The position numbers were made by a program, and so were the translations under genes. The notes beneath the pieces were generated by a model. It was given only the letters and a program-made list of their open reading frames with translations, searched no databases and was not told the origin of the DNA. This document shows positions 1-5,403 of a stretch of 6,907 bases of DNA, piece by piece; position 1 is the first letter of the stretch; each line of letters opens with the position of its first letter. Location: NCBI GenBank assembly GCA_002478245.1, contig DLMW01000002.1, positions 16,262 to 23,168 of the forward strand. Reading direction: 5' to 3'. The DNA comes from a bacterium UBP18_UBA7526. Lineage in GTDB: Bacteria > UBP18 > UBA7526.

Positions 1-81
1 TAACAGCAAAGGTGAATATTCCTTCCATTCTCTGTAATCGAGTCTCTAACAGGGTCTGCTCCGAGCGAAAGCGAGGAAGAG

Positions 82-492
82 ATGGTAAGAAAGAAGAGAG
101 TAGTTTTGACCTTCCCCCCTTCCCTGGTAGATAAGCCCATTACCTATCACTTAGTGAAGGACTATGGATTGGTCTTCAATATCTTGAGGGCCCGGATCAC
201 TCCTCAGGAAGAGGGAAGGCTGGTTCTTGAGATAGAGGGGGAGAGGGAGAATCTCAATAGAGGGATCAGGTTTTTGAAAGACCTGGGGATAAGGATCGAG
301 CCTTTGGCTCAGGATATCAGATGGCTTAGGGGAAGATGTACCCACTGCGGGGCCTGTCTTGCCCTCTGCCCTACCCAGGCCTTTACTGTAGACCAGAAGA
401 CGCGGGAGGTCTTCTTTGATAAGGGGAAGTGCATTGTCTGTGAGTTATGCATCAAGGCCTGCCCCTATCGGGCAATGGAGATAAAGTTCTAA
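82..492 (+). CDS. NIL domain-containing 4Fe-4S dicluster ferredoxin (homocysteine/methionine sulfur-insertion type)
   Basis: The 136-residue protein has two parts. Residues about 5-75 fit a NIL domain, the small ferredoxin-like fold also found at the C-terminus of methionine ABC transporter ATPases. Residues 86-136 carry two bacterial ferredoxin motifs: C86-x2-C89-x2-C92-x3-C96-P and C117-x2-C120-x2-C123-x3-C127-P. Each should bind one [4Fe-4S] cluster. In anaerobes and methanogens this architecture is known (MA1822 type) as the electron-carrier partner of a DUF39 L-aspartate semialdehyde sulfurtransferase, which makes homocysteine without O-acetyl- or O-succinylhomoserine. It has no signal peptide or membrane segment, so it should be cytoplasmic. 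The ATG at 82 is preceded by GAGGAAG at 73-79. Any DUF39 partner would lie upstream, outside the window. The family call is strong; the pathway role is inferred from architecture. Confidence 0.9.
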   Translation: MVRKKRVVLTFPPSLVDKPITYHLVKDYGLVFNILRARITPQEEGRLVLEIEGERENLNRGIRFLKDLGIRIEPLAQDIRWLRGRCTHCGACLALCPTQAFTVDQKTREVFFDKGKCIVCELCIKACPYRAMEIKF

Positions 493-503
493 AGGGGAAA
501 GAA

Positions 504-701
504 ATGAGGAAGGCAGATGCTTTTCGATATCTTGAGGAGAGAAAGAAGGCCGAAAAGAAGAGACCCTTAAGTGAAGCGGAGAGAAGGGACTGCTATCATC
601 TCAAGTGGGGGAGGAGTAGTGACTGTGCTACCTGTGGCCATATTAGGGACTGCTATGCAGTAATGATCCATGAGGTAAAGGGAAAAAAGAGAGGAGACTA
701 G
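504..701 (+). CDS. small cysteine-rich protein A (putative metal- or Fe-S-binding), paralogue of 1345-1545
   Basis: I do not recognise this 65-residue family. The frame is open further upstream to 447, but that part overlaps the ferredoxin gene. The ATG at 504 follows an AAAGGGGAAAG Shine-Dalgarno stretch 11 bases after the ferredoxin stop, so 504 is preferred. The first 29 residues are charged and probably helical, rich in Lys, Arg and Glu. Residues 30-56 hold four cysteines spaced C30-x10-C41-x2-C44-x5-C50, with H32, W35 and H56. The same spacing and most of the same residues recur in the protein at 1345-1545. The conserved Cys/His set suggests a zinc or iron-sulfur site, which is inference. 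It has no signal peptide. Its position just after a ferredoxin gene suggests co-transcription and possibly a redox or metal role. Confidence 0.66.
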   Translation: MRKADAFRYLEERKKAEKKRPLSEAERRDCYHLKWGRSSDCATCGHIRDCYAVMIHEVKGKKRGD

Positions 702-713
702 TATTAAAATCAA

Positions 714-741
714 ATGCAAAATGCAAAATGGAGAATGAAAA
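714..741 (+). repeat. 7-bp phased ATGCAAA repeat at the lipoprotein start
   Basis: Four consecutive heptamers begin with ATG: ATGCAAA (714-720), ATGCAAA (721-727), ATGGAGA (728-734) and ATGAAAA (735-741). The ATGs at 714 and 735 are in the lipoprotein frame, while 721 and 728 are not. A sister copy with the same phase lies at 3917-3937, after subunit I. This suggests a dispersed intergenic repeat that runs into the gene start. Confidence 0.6.
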
Positions 742-1196
742 GATACCGGCATTTAATACTCATCTTGCTATTATTTTATTCAGGTTGTGCGACACCTCCC
801 GGCCCATATATTAAAGGGATACCGTATGAGGGACCAATAAATGAGCCTATTTCTGATAAAAGATACTCCCAGGTAGAGGTCGGCCGGGAAGTAAAGATTG
901 TAAATGGACTAGGCCACTATTTCTTTTCCCTTATTCCCAATCCCGTAACAGGGTGGATTCCATCAAAACTACTCTTATGGAATTGGAAGGTAGACAAACA
1001 CTGGATTTCTCAAGATACGATCGATGATATTGGGGAATATCTAAAGACCAATAACCTATGGGATACCAAAGTTAGAATCAATCAATACGCTCCGATAAGA
1101 GAGATCAGGCGATTAAAAAGAAACTATAGAGTAGGCGCAGGGTACCGGTGGACTCTAGGGATGAGAAGTGGCCTGTCCGATATAAAGCAGCTTTAG
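735..1196 (+). CDS. putative lipoprotein, probably C-terminally truncated
   Basis: The reading frame also has an ATG at 714, but residues 1-7 from there come from an ATGCAAA repeat. The ATG at 735 gives a classical lipoprotein signal: a basic start (MKRYRH), a Leu/Ile-rich core, and FYSGC with Cys18 as the predicted lipidated residue. Tyr at -3 is atypical. This start yields 153 residues. The mature part has no domain I can name with confidence. It is exported and probably membrane-anchored, with a conserved-looking segment around NQYAP and RVGAGYRWTLG near residues 117-143. From memory only, related lipoproteins continue well beyond this segment. Here the last 15 or so residues are encoded by DNA that reads as a HEAT repeat in another frame. 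The gene therefore looks fused to or truncated against its neighbour. It may still be expressed as a short protein. Confidence 0.55.
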   Translation: MKRYRHLILILLLFYSGCATPPGPYIKGIPYEGPINEPISDKRYSQVEVGREVKIVNGLGHYFFSLIPNPVTGWIPSKLLLWNWKVDKHWISQDTIDDIGEYLKTNNLWDTKVRINQYAPIREIRRLKRNYRVGAGYRWTLGMRSGLSDIKQL

Positions 1197-1348
1197 CCTT
1201 AGGTGAGATAGGAGACGAAAGGGCGGTCCCTGCCCTAGAGGAGGCTGTGAAGGGTAAGAATAAGAGAGGGGTTTGCAAAGCTGCTCAAGCGGCGGTGAAG
1301 AAGATAGAATCTAAAAAGATTGAATCACTACCTGAGGAAAAGGAATGA
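1148..1348 (+). CDS. HEAT-repeat protein fragment (probable 3' remnant)
   Basis: This 66-residue frame encodes about one and a half HEAT/PBS-lyase-like repeats. The best match is the segment RYKAALALGEIGDERAVPAL, followed by a second helix pair ending KAAQAAVKKIES. HEAT repeats normally occur in longer solenoids that bind other proteins. Here the match begins abruptly near 1145. The only start available is GTG 1148, which has no visible Shine-Dalgarno site, and the frame is closed upstream by TAG at 1127-1129. It overlaps the lipoprotein ORF by 49 bases in a different frame. Its stop overlaps the next start as ATGA (1345-1348), the usual sign of translational coupling. The simplest reading is the 3' end of a formerly longer HEAT gene, joined to a lipoprotein gene by deletion. 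A natural mini-protein cannot be excluded. Confidence 0.5.
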   Translation: MDSRDEKWPVRYKAALALGEIGDERAVPALEEAVKGKNKRGVCKAAQAAVKKIESKKIESLPEEKE

Positions 1349-1545
1349 AACCGAGGAAAGGGAAGGCTAAGTGGGCGAAGGGGATATCCCATAGAAGGAG
1401 GAGAAGGAGGGATAGGGCCCACTCAATAGAGAAGCCTCCCTGCTACCATTCTCAGTGGACAAAGTCCCTAGATTGTGCTAGCTGTCTTAGGATAAGCGAC
1501 TGCTATCAAATATGGCTCCATGATCTAAGAAGAAGGGTTGGCTGA
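1345..1545 (+). CDS. small cysteine-rich protein B (putative metal- or Fe-S-binding), paralogue of 504-701
   Basis: This 66-residue basic protein belongs to no family I recognise. The N-terminal half is highly positive, with a run of Arg at about residues 17-22 that could contact nucleic acid or acidic partners. Residues 33-59 carry C33-x10-C44-x2-C47-x5-C53 with H35, W38 and H59. This aligns without gaps to C30/C41/C44/C50, H32, W35 and H56 of the protein at 504-701. Shared pieces are CYHxxW, SxDCAxC, IxDCY and a closing His. The start overlaps the HEAT stop (ATGA), and its own stop overlaps the subunit H start (TGATG, 1543-1547). It is therefore translated as part of the ATPase operon. Metal or Fe-S binding is inferred from the Cys/His pattern alone. 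Confidence 0.68.
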   Translation: MKPRKGKAKWAKGISHRRRRRRDRAHSIEKPPCYHSQWTKSLDCASCLRISDCYQIWLHDLRRRVG

Positions 1546-1856
1546 TGGTTGAGGAAGCGATTAAGAAGATAGAAGAGAAAGAGGCTGCTTGTGCCAAGGC
1601 CTTGGAAGAGGCAAAGGAAGAAAGAGAGAAGAGGATAAAGGAGGCGCGGAGTGCGGCAGAGGAGCTAATCAAAGAGACAGAGGCCAAGGCAAAAGAAGAA
1701 GGAGGGAAACTGATTGAGAAGGAAGAGGAACTGGCGAATAAGGAAGCACAGGAGATAAAGGAAAAGTCTCTGAAAGAGAGAGAGAGGATAAGGAAGGCGG
1801 CCGGAAAGAGGATGAATGAGGCCGCCTCTTTCATTGCCCAAGAGATCGTTAAGTAG
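1545..1856 (+). CDS. ahaH: V-type ATP synthase subunit H (peripheral stalk, AhaH/G-like)
   Basis: This 103-residue protein is almost wholly a charged helix rich in Glu, Lys, Arg and Ala, with A/E/K heptads throughout and no globular domain. It ends in a short amphipathic tail (AASFIAQEIVK). That length and composition fit AhaH/NtpF-type subunits of A/V-ATPases. These form a long right-handed coiled coil with subunit E and tether the A3B3 head to subunit I as the stator. Composition alone is weak evidence, but its place directly before subunit I is the standard position for H in these operons. The start overlaps the previous stop by one base (TGATG). An AAGAAGGG stretch about 8 bases upstream, within the previous gene, can serve as ribosome binding site. 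Cytoplasmic face of the membrane. Confidence 0.82.
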   Translation: MVEEAIKKIEEKEAACAKALEEAKEEREKRIKEARSAAEELIKETEAKAKEEGGKLIEKEEELANKEAQEIKEKSLKERERIRKAAGKRMNEAASFIAQEIVK

Positions 1857-1913
1857 AAGTAAACTGTGAACAAAAGAGTAGACCGATAGCGAGGCAATAG
1901 AGAGGTTCAAGGG

Positions 1914-3914
1914 ATGGCTATAACACCCATAAAAAGGATAGACATCATCGCCCATAAAGAGCACAGAAAGGAAGTGGTAAGATACCTGCAGGATAGAGGG
2001 CTGATTCAGATAATCGATGTCAGAGAAGAGAGGGTTCCACTTCCTATTGAAGCGGAGGGGGAGATTGAGAAGGAATTGGGGAATCTCTCCTATATCCTTA
2101 AGTTCTTCTCCAGGTTTGAAGAGAAGAAGGGGATATTGGAAAGTTTTATTAAGCCCAAGTTTTTATTATCCAGAAAAGAATTTGAGGTGATCACAAAGGA
2201 ATTTGATTACCAGAAGATCTATGAGGAGTGCCAGAGATTGGAGAAGCGCCTAAATAGGCTGAAACATACCTTTAGAAAGCTCCATAGCTGGAGGGAGGAG
2301 GTCCTTCCCTGGCTCGATCTCGATATGCTTTTATCTGATGTCCATCCCACAGAAAAGACAGAAGTAGTCTTGGGTGCCGTATCCTTCCGCGTTGTAGAGA
2401 ATCTATGGAAGGATTTAGAGAAGACAACCCAGGAAAGACTCTTCTTTAAAGTAATAAGTGAAAGCAAGGTTAAGAAATATATCCTTCTGATCTATCTGAA
2501 AGAGGATGATCAAAAGGCAAGTGAGATCCTAAAGGGATATAACTTTGAGCGCGTCCTCTATCCCCATCTGGACATCACCCCTCTTCAGCTCAACTCCTTC
2601 ATCGGTGAGAGGTTGGCAAAGGTAGAAAAAGAAAAAGAGGAACTTTTCGCCCAGGGTAAAGCACTTTTAGAAAAATTAAAGGTAAAAGTAGTCGCCCTAT
2701 ACGATTATCTTAGGAACCTCAAGGCCCAGCGGGATATCCAGAACTCCTTTAGCCAGACCTATGAAACGTTCCGCATTGCGGGCTGGATAAGGGCTGAGGA
2801 TGTCAGAAAACTAAAGAGTGGGCTGGAGAAGAGATTCAAGGAGGCCGAGGTCATTACCAGAGATCCTTCTTTCGGAGAAAGGGTTCCCATCGCTTTAGAG
2901 AATAGAAGAATCATTAAGCCTTTTGAGATGGTGACCAGATTATATGGCTATCCTCAATATCGGGCGGTAGATCCTACTCCTTTCCTTGCGCCCTTCTTCG
3001 CCTTTTCTTTTGGTTTATGCTTGACAGATGCTGGTTACGGATTCTTGATCGTCCTTTTCTCCCTACTCTTGTTGGTCAAGCTTTCTGCTAAAATAGAGAT
3101 AAAGGGCTTCTTTCATCTCTTCATATTAGGAGGGCTTGCTACCATCTTCTGGGGAGCAATTACTGGAGGATGGTTCGGGGATATTATAGACCGTCTGCCC
3201 CAGAGCCTGGCACTCTTTAAAAATCTCAAGGATTCATTTGTCCTCTTTAATCCGGCTGAGAAAACACTCCCCTTCTTAGCCCTGGTCTTGGCTTTAGGGT
3301 TCATTCAGGTCTGGACTGGGGTAGCAATAAAAACGGTTAAAGACTTCAGGATGCGTGACTACAAAAGCGTCCTTCTGCAGGATTCCCCCACCTTAGGGAT
3401 TCAGAGCGGCCTCCTCTTACTCCTTCTGACCTTGGCCGGAGTTTTCCCTAAGGCAACTTTTCTCTATCCTGTAGTAGGACTTCTTCTATTGAGCGTCATA
3501 CTCATTGTCTATAATCAATGGCGTATTAACAAAGAGTTCGCGCTAAAGATTTTCTGGAGTATCTTCGGTGTCTATACTATCGTTGCGGGAAACTTTCTGG
3601 CGGATACCCTCTCCTATGTCCGTCTCTTCGCCCTGGGTTTAGCTACCGGACTATTGGCCAAAGCGGTGAATGAAATTACCTTTTTAGTGCCTTCCATTCT
3701 GCAGTCCTTAAAAATCCCTATCTTTATTGGCAGTTGTGCGGCGGTAGTTGTCTTCTGTGTTGGACACCTAGTGAATATCGCCATCAACATCCTGGGAGCC
3801 TATGTTCATACCTCAAGGCTTCAGTATCTTGAGTTTTTCACCAAATTCTTTGTGGGAGGAGGAGGGCCATTTAGGCCTTTTAGAAGGGAAGAGGAATATA
3901 CCATTATCAAGTAA
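1914..3914 (+). CDS. ntpI: V-type ATP synthase subunit I (membrane stator, subunit a homologue)
   Basis: This 666-residue protein has the two-part build of subunit I. Residues 1 to about 350 form a soluble cytoplasmic arm starting with the typical IKRIDIIAHK segment and containing helical coiled-coil stretches that bind the E/H stalks. Residues about 355-640 form the membrane part, with hydrophobic segments near 355-392, 402-423, 452-475, 498-511, 516-536, 547-586 and 601-628. Family motifs are intact: TDAGYG at 371-376, the essential channel arginine R570 in SYVRLFALGLA, GH at 617-618, and R635 in HTSRLQYLEFF. R570 matches the Arg that releases the ion from the rotor Glu, and R635 the second conserved channel Arg. 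Together with the K ring it forms the ion path. Start ATG 1914 has AGAGG at 1901-1905. Length is normal for the family. Confidence 0.97.
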   Translation: MAITPIKRIDIIAHKEHRKEVVRYLQDRGLIQIIDVREERVPLPIEAEGEIEKELGNLSYILKFFSRFEEKKGILESFIKPKFLLSRKEFEVITKEFDYQKIYEECQRLEKRLNRLKHTFRKLHSWREEVLPWLDLDMLLSDVHPTEKTEVVLGAVSFRVVENLWKDLEKTTQERLFFKVISESKVKKYILLIYLKEDDQKASEILKGYNFERVLYPHLDITPLQLNSFIGERLAKVEKEKEELFAQGKALLEKLKVKVVALYDYLRNLKAQRDIQNSFSQTYETFRIAGWIRAEDVRKLKSGLEKRFKEAEVITRDPSFGERVPIALENRRIIKPFEMVTRLYGYPQYRAVDPTPFLAPFFAFSFGLCLTDAGYGFLIVLFSLLLLVKLSAKIEIKGFFHLFILGGLATIFWGAITGGWFGDIIDRLPQSLALFKNLKDSFVLFNPAEKTLPFLALVLALGFIQVWTGVAIKTVKDFRMRDYKSVLLQDSPTLGIQSGLLLLLLTLAGVFPKATFLYPVVGLLLLSVILIVYNQWRINKEFALKIFWSIFGVYTIVAGNFLADTLSYVRLFALGLATGLLAKAVNEITFLVPSILQSLKIPIFIGSCAAVVVFCVGHLVNIAINILGAYVHTSRLQYLEFFTKFFVGGGGPFRPFRREEEYTIIK

Positions 3915-3916
3915 AA

Positions 3917-3937
3917 ATGCAAAATGAACAATAAAAA
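3917..3937 (+). repeat. 7-bp phased ATGCAAA repeat after subunit I
   Basis: Three consecutive heptamers, ATGCAAA (3917-3923), ATGAACA (3924-3930) and ATAAAAA (3931-3937), start two bases after the subunit I stop. They share unit length and first unit with the array at 714-741, so the two are probably copies of one dispersed intergenic repeat. Confidence 0.5.
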
Positions 3938-3959
3938 GAGTGTCAGATTGAACCTGAAA

Positions 3960-4010
3960 TCTGATTCCTGAATTCTCATTCTGATACTCTGATGTTCTGA
4001 TAATCTATGA
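3960..4010 (+). repeat. degenerate 8-bp TCTGAT tandem array
   Basis: TCTGAT occurs at 3960-3965, 3980-3985, 3988-3993 and 3996-4001. The last three are spaced exactly 8 bases apart. Variant units (TCCTGA at 3966, TCTCAT at 3974, TCTATG at 4004) fill the gaps. The array lies between subunits I and K. No coding frame explains it. Confidence 0.6.
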
Positions 4011-4014
4011 TTAG

Positions 4015-4037
4015 ACGAGGCAAGCGAAATGCGTCGT
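4015..4037 (+). other. imperfect hairpin in the I-K spacer
   Basis: ACGAGGCA (4015-4022) can pair with TGCGTCGT (4030-4037) with one mismatch around a 7-base loop (AGCGAAA). No run of T follows, so it is not a standard intrinsic terminator. It could be an RNA processing or stability element, or chance. Confidence 0.35.
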
Positions 4038-4060
4038 TATATCCTCCAAGATTCACAAAT

Positions 4061-4098
4061 ATCTGCGACCATCTGTATTAAATCTGTGTGCATCTGTG
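4061..4098 (+). repeat. ATCTG word repeated at 10-11 bp intervals
   Basis: ATCTG starts at 4061, 4071, 4082 and 4092, giving spacings of 10, 11 and 10 bases, about one helical turn. The last two copies extend to ATCTGTG. The array ends just before the subunit K ribosome binding site. Confidence 0.55.
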
Positions 4099-4101
4099 TT
4101 T

Positions 4102-4112
4102 AAAGGAGGTGA
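4102..4112 (+). promoter_or_regulatory. very strong ribosome binding site of subunit K
   Basis: AAAGGAGGTGA is a near-perfect complement of the 16S rRNA 3' tail, five bases before ATG 4118. It is the strongest such site in the window. This fits the need for about ten copies of K per complex against one of I or C. Confidence 0.88.
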
Positions 4113-4117
4113 AATAG

Positions 4118-4591
4118 ATGGAGTTGGGCTTGTTCATTGCTATTTGTGGTGCGGCACTGGCGGTCTTTTTGGCTGGTATCGGTTCGGCCATTGGGGTAGG
4201 CCTTACTGGCCAGGCAGCCAATGGAGTATTGAGTGAGGACCCGGAGAAGTTTGGAAGCATGCTGCTCCTCGTGGCCCTACCTGGCACTCAGGGGGTCTAC
4301 GGATTTTTGGCCGGTTTCTTGGTCATTATTAAACTGGGGCTTCTGGGTGCCGAGGTTGTCTCTCTGAACGTCTTACAGGGATGGCAGATACTGGGATCCT
4401 GTCTGCCTATCGCTTTCTCAGGCCTAGTCTCCGCCATCCATCAAGGTCGAGTCTGTACCGCAGGTGTAGGAGTAGCTGCTAAGCAGCCAGCAGCTGCTAT
4501 GAGGGCTCTGGTTTATGCGGCAGTGGTCGAGTTCTATGCCGTTCTGGGTCTAGTAGCTACAATCTTTTTGCTCCAGGGGATAAAACTTTAA
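4118..4591 (+). CDS. ntpK: V-type ATP synthase subunit K (rotor-ring proteolipid), predicted Na+-binding
   Basis: This 157-residue protein is a tandem of two helical hairpins with four membrane helices (about 5-30, 48-75, 84-107 and 128-153). It is the usual length for bacterial 16-kDa K subunits and forms the rotating c-ring. It retains every side chain that coordinates Na+ in Enterococcus hirae NtpK: L54, T57 and Q58 in LPGTQ, Q109 in IHQGR and E138 in VVEFYA, plus Y61, which bonds the Glu. Only the second hairpin has the carboxylate. The first has none in its second helix, so each protomer carries one ion. These assignments come from my alignment to the remembered E. hirae protein. The gene has its own strong ribosome binding site and sits after a 203-base repeat-rich spacer. 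Ion choice is inferred from the ligands; H+ use is possible. Confidence 0.97.
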   Translation: MELGLFIAICGAALAVFLAGIGSAIGVGLTGQAANGVLSEDPEKFGSMLLLVALPGTQGVYGFLAGFLVIIKLGLLGAEVVSLNVLQGWQILGSCLPIAFSGLVSAIHQGRVCTAGVGVAAKQPAAAMRALVYAAVVEFYAVLGLVATIFLLQGIKL

Positions 4592-4654
4592 AATTACGGT
4601 TACTCGTTTTGCTGCTACTAATGGTTGCAATAACTTTTAGTAATGGAGAGAAGG

Positions 4655-5227
4655 ATGCCTTTAGAGAAGATTATTGAGCGCATTGAAGAAGAGTCTTCAT
4701 CCGAGATAGGCAAAATCAAGAAAGAGACTCAGGATAGAGTGAGTGAAATCCTAAAGGAGGCTCGAGAGAAGGCAACCGCAATTTCGGAAGGGATTCTAAG
4801 AAAGGCCTCCTTTGAAGCCCAAAGGAGAAGAGACCATATTCTCACCCTGGCCCACTTAGAGGCCAGGAGAATGGTTCTAGAAGAGAAGGAGTGTCTCATT
4901 GAGGAAGCCTATAGGAAGGCCTTGGCAAAACTTAAAAGGCTCGGTAAGAGACCCTATCAAGAACTGATGAAGAAGATGCTTCTTAAGGTTGCCTCAAGCG
5001 AACCCGGAGAGGTTATCCTTTCTAAGGAGGATAAGGAGAGAATCACCCCCTCTTTTCTTAGAAGTATTAATAAGGATCTGAGAATCTCAGAAGAGGAGAG
5101 GGAGATTAGTGGAGGATTCATCCTGAAGAGAGAGAAGATAGAGATAAATAACTCCTTCGAATCCCTGCTTCGTTCCAAGCGTGAGGAACTGGAACCCCAT
5201 CTAGTAAGAATATTATTTGAGAAGTAA
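4655..5227 (+). CDS. ntpE: V-type ATP synthase subunit E (peripheral stalk)
   Basis: The frame also has an ATG at 4643, but GGAGAGAAGG at 4645-4654 places a ribosome binding site over that codon and directly before ATG 4655. The protein then starts MPLEKIIERI, as expected for this family, and is 190 residues long. Residues 1 to about 95 form a charged helix that would coil with subunit H. The rest is a mixed globular domain with the characteristic late segment SGGFILKREKIEINNSF and a C-terminal helix ending in RILFEK. This domain caps the stalk at the top of the A3B3 head in known complexes. Together with H it forms the stator that resists rotation and ties to subunit I. It follows K by 63 bases and precedes C by a 176-base spacer full of repeats. 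The last bases begin an AGTAACC repeat. Confidence 0.93.
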   Translation: MPLEKIIERIEEESSSEIGKIKKETQDRVSEILKEAREKATAISEGILRKASFEAQRRRDHILTLAHLEARRMVLEEKECLIEEAYRKALAKLKRLGKRPYQELMKKMLLKVASSEPGEVILSKEDKERITPSFLRSINKDLRISEEEREISGGFILKREKIEINNSFESLLRSKREELEPHLVRILFEK

Positions 5228-5396
5228 CCAGTAACCAGTTTACAGTTTAAAGGTCATCCGGAAAACCGGTGATTGGGGACTAGGTGATCCGGATATCTGG
5301 ATGCCCGGGTTTCCCAGTCCCGGATGACCTGGTAACCAGATAGCCTGTTCTTATTCTGTTCGCTGGTTACTGTATACCTCTAATCGTTGGTTACTG
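5223..5396 (+). repeat. mosaic of short direct and inverted repeats between subunits E and C
   Basis: AGTAACC occurs twice in tandem (5223-5236), overlapping the E stop codon. CAGTAACCAG (5229-5238) is a perfect inverted match to CTGGTTACTG (5363-5372). GGTCATCCGG (5252-5261) is a perfect inverted match to CCGGATGACC (5320-5329). CTGGTAACCAG (5329-5339) is self-complementary, TGGTTAC recurs at 5388-5394, and 5287-5302 is a near-perfect palindrome centred on GATATC. Between 5252 and 5339 the words mostly end in CCGG, CTGG or similar, about every 8-9 bases. No open frame or T-run terminator is present. Confidence 0.7.
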
Positions 5397-5403
5397 AGGG
5401 AAA

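Noticed and set aside
1..37. Possible C-terminal end of an upstream gene, open in frame 2 from the window edge to TAA at 35-37
   Set aside because: Only 11 codons are visible and they match nothing I recognise. Another frame is also open past this point, so the true upstream gene end cannot be chosen.
447..503. Upstream extension of the first cysteine protein from ATG 447
   Set aside because: It lies inside the ferredoxin coding region, lacks a ribosome binding site and is out of frame with it. ATG 504 has a good Shine-Dalgarno stretch.
1487..1897. Minus-strand 136-codon open frame, Ser/Phe/Ala-rich
   Set aside because: It is the antisense of the Glu/Lys/Ala-rich coiled coil of subunit H. 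The codon bias alone keeps the frame open, and there is no ribosome binding site or domain.
1665..1964. Minus-strand 99-codon open frame across subunit H and the start of I
   Set aside because: Leu/Phe-rich antisense of coiled-coil codons, overlapping two well-supported genes.
3948..3976. TTGAAC followed by AATTCT as a promoter for subunit K
   Set aside because: Spacing is 17 bases but the -10 match is poor, and the sequence is part of a short-word repeat.
4643..4654. ATG 4643 as start of subunit E
   Set aside because: GGAGAGAAGG overlaps and follows this codon and is placed to serve ATG 4655. The family N-terminus also begins at the later Met.
5252..5329. Inverted repeat after subunit E as a rho-independent terminator
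   Set aside because: The loop is about 58 bases and no T-run follows. The downstream subunit C belongs to the same operon.
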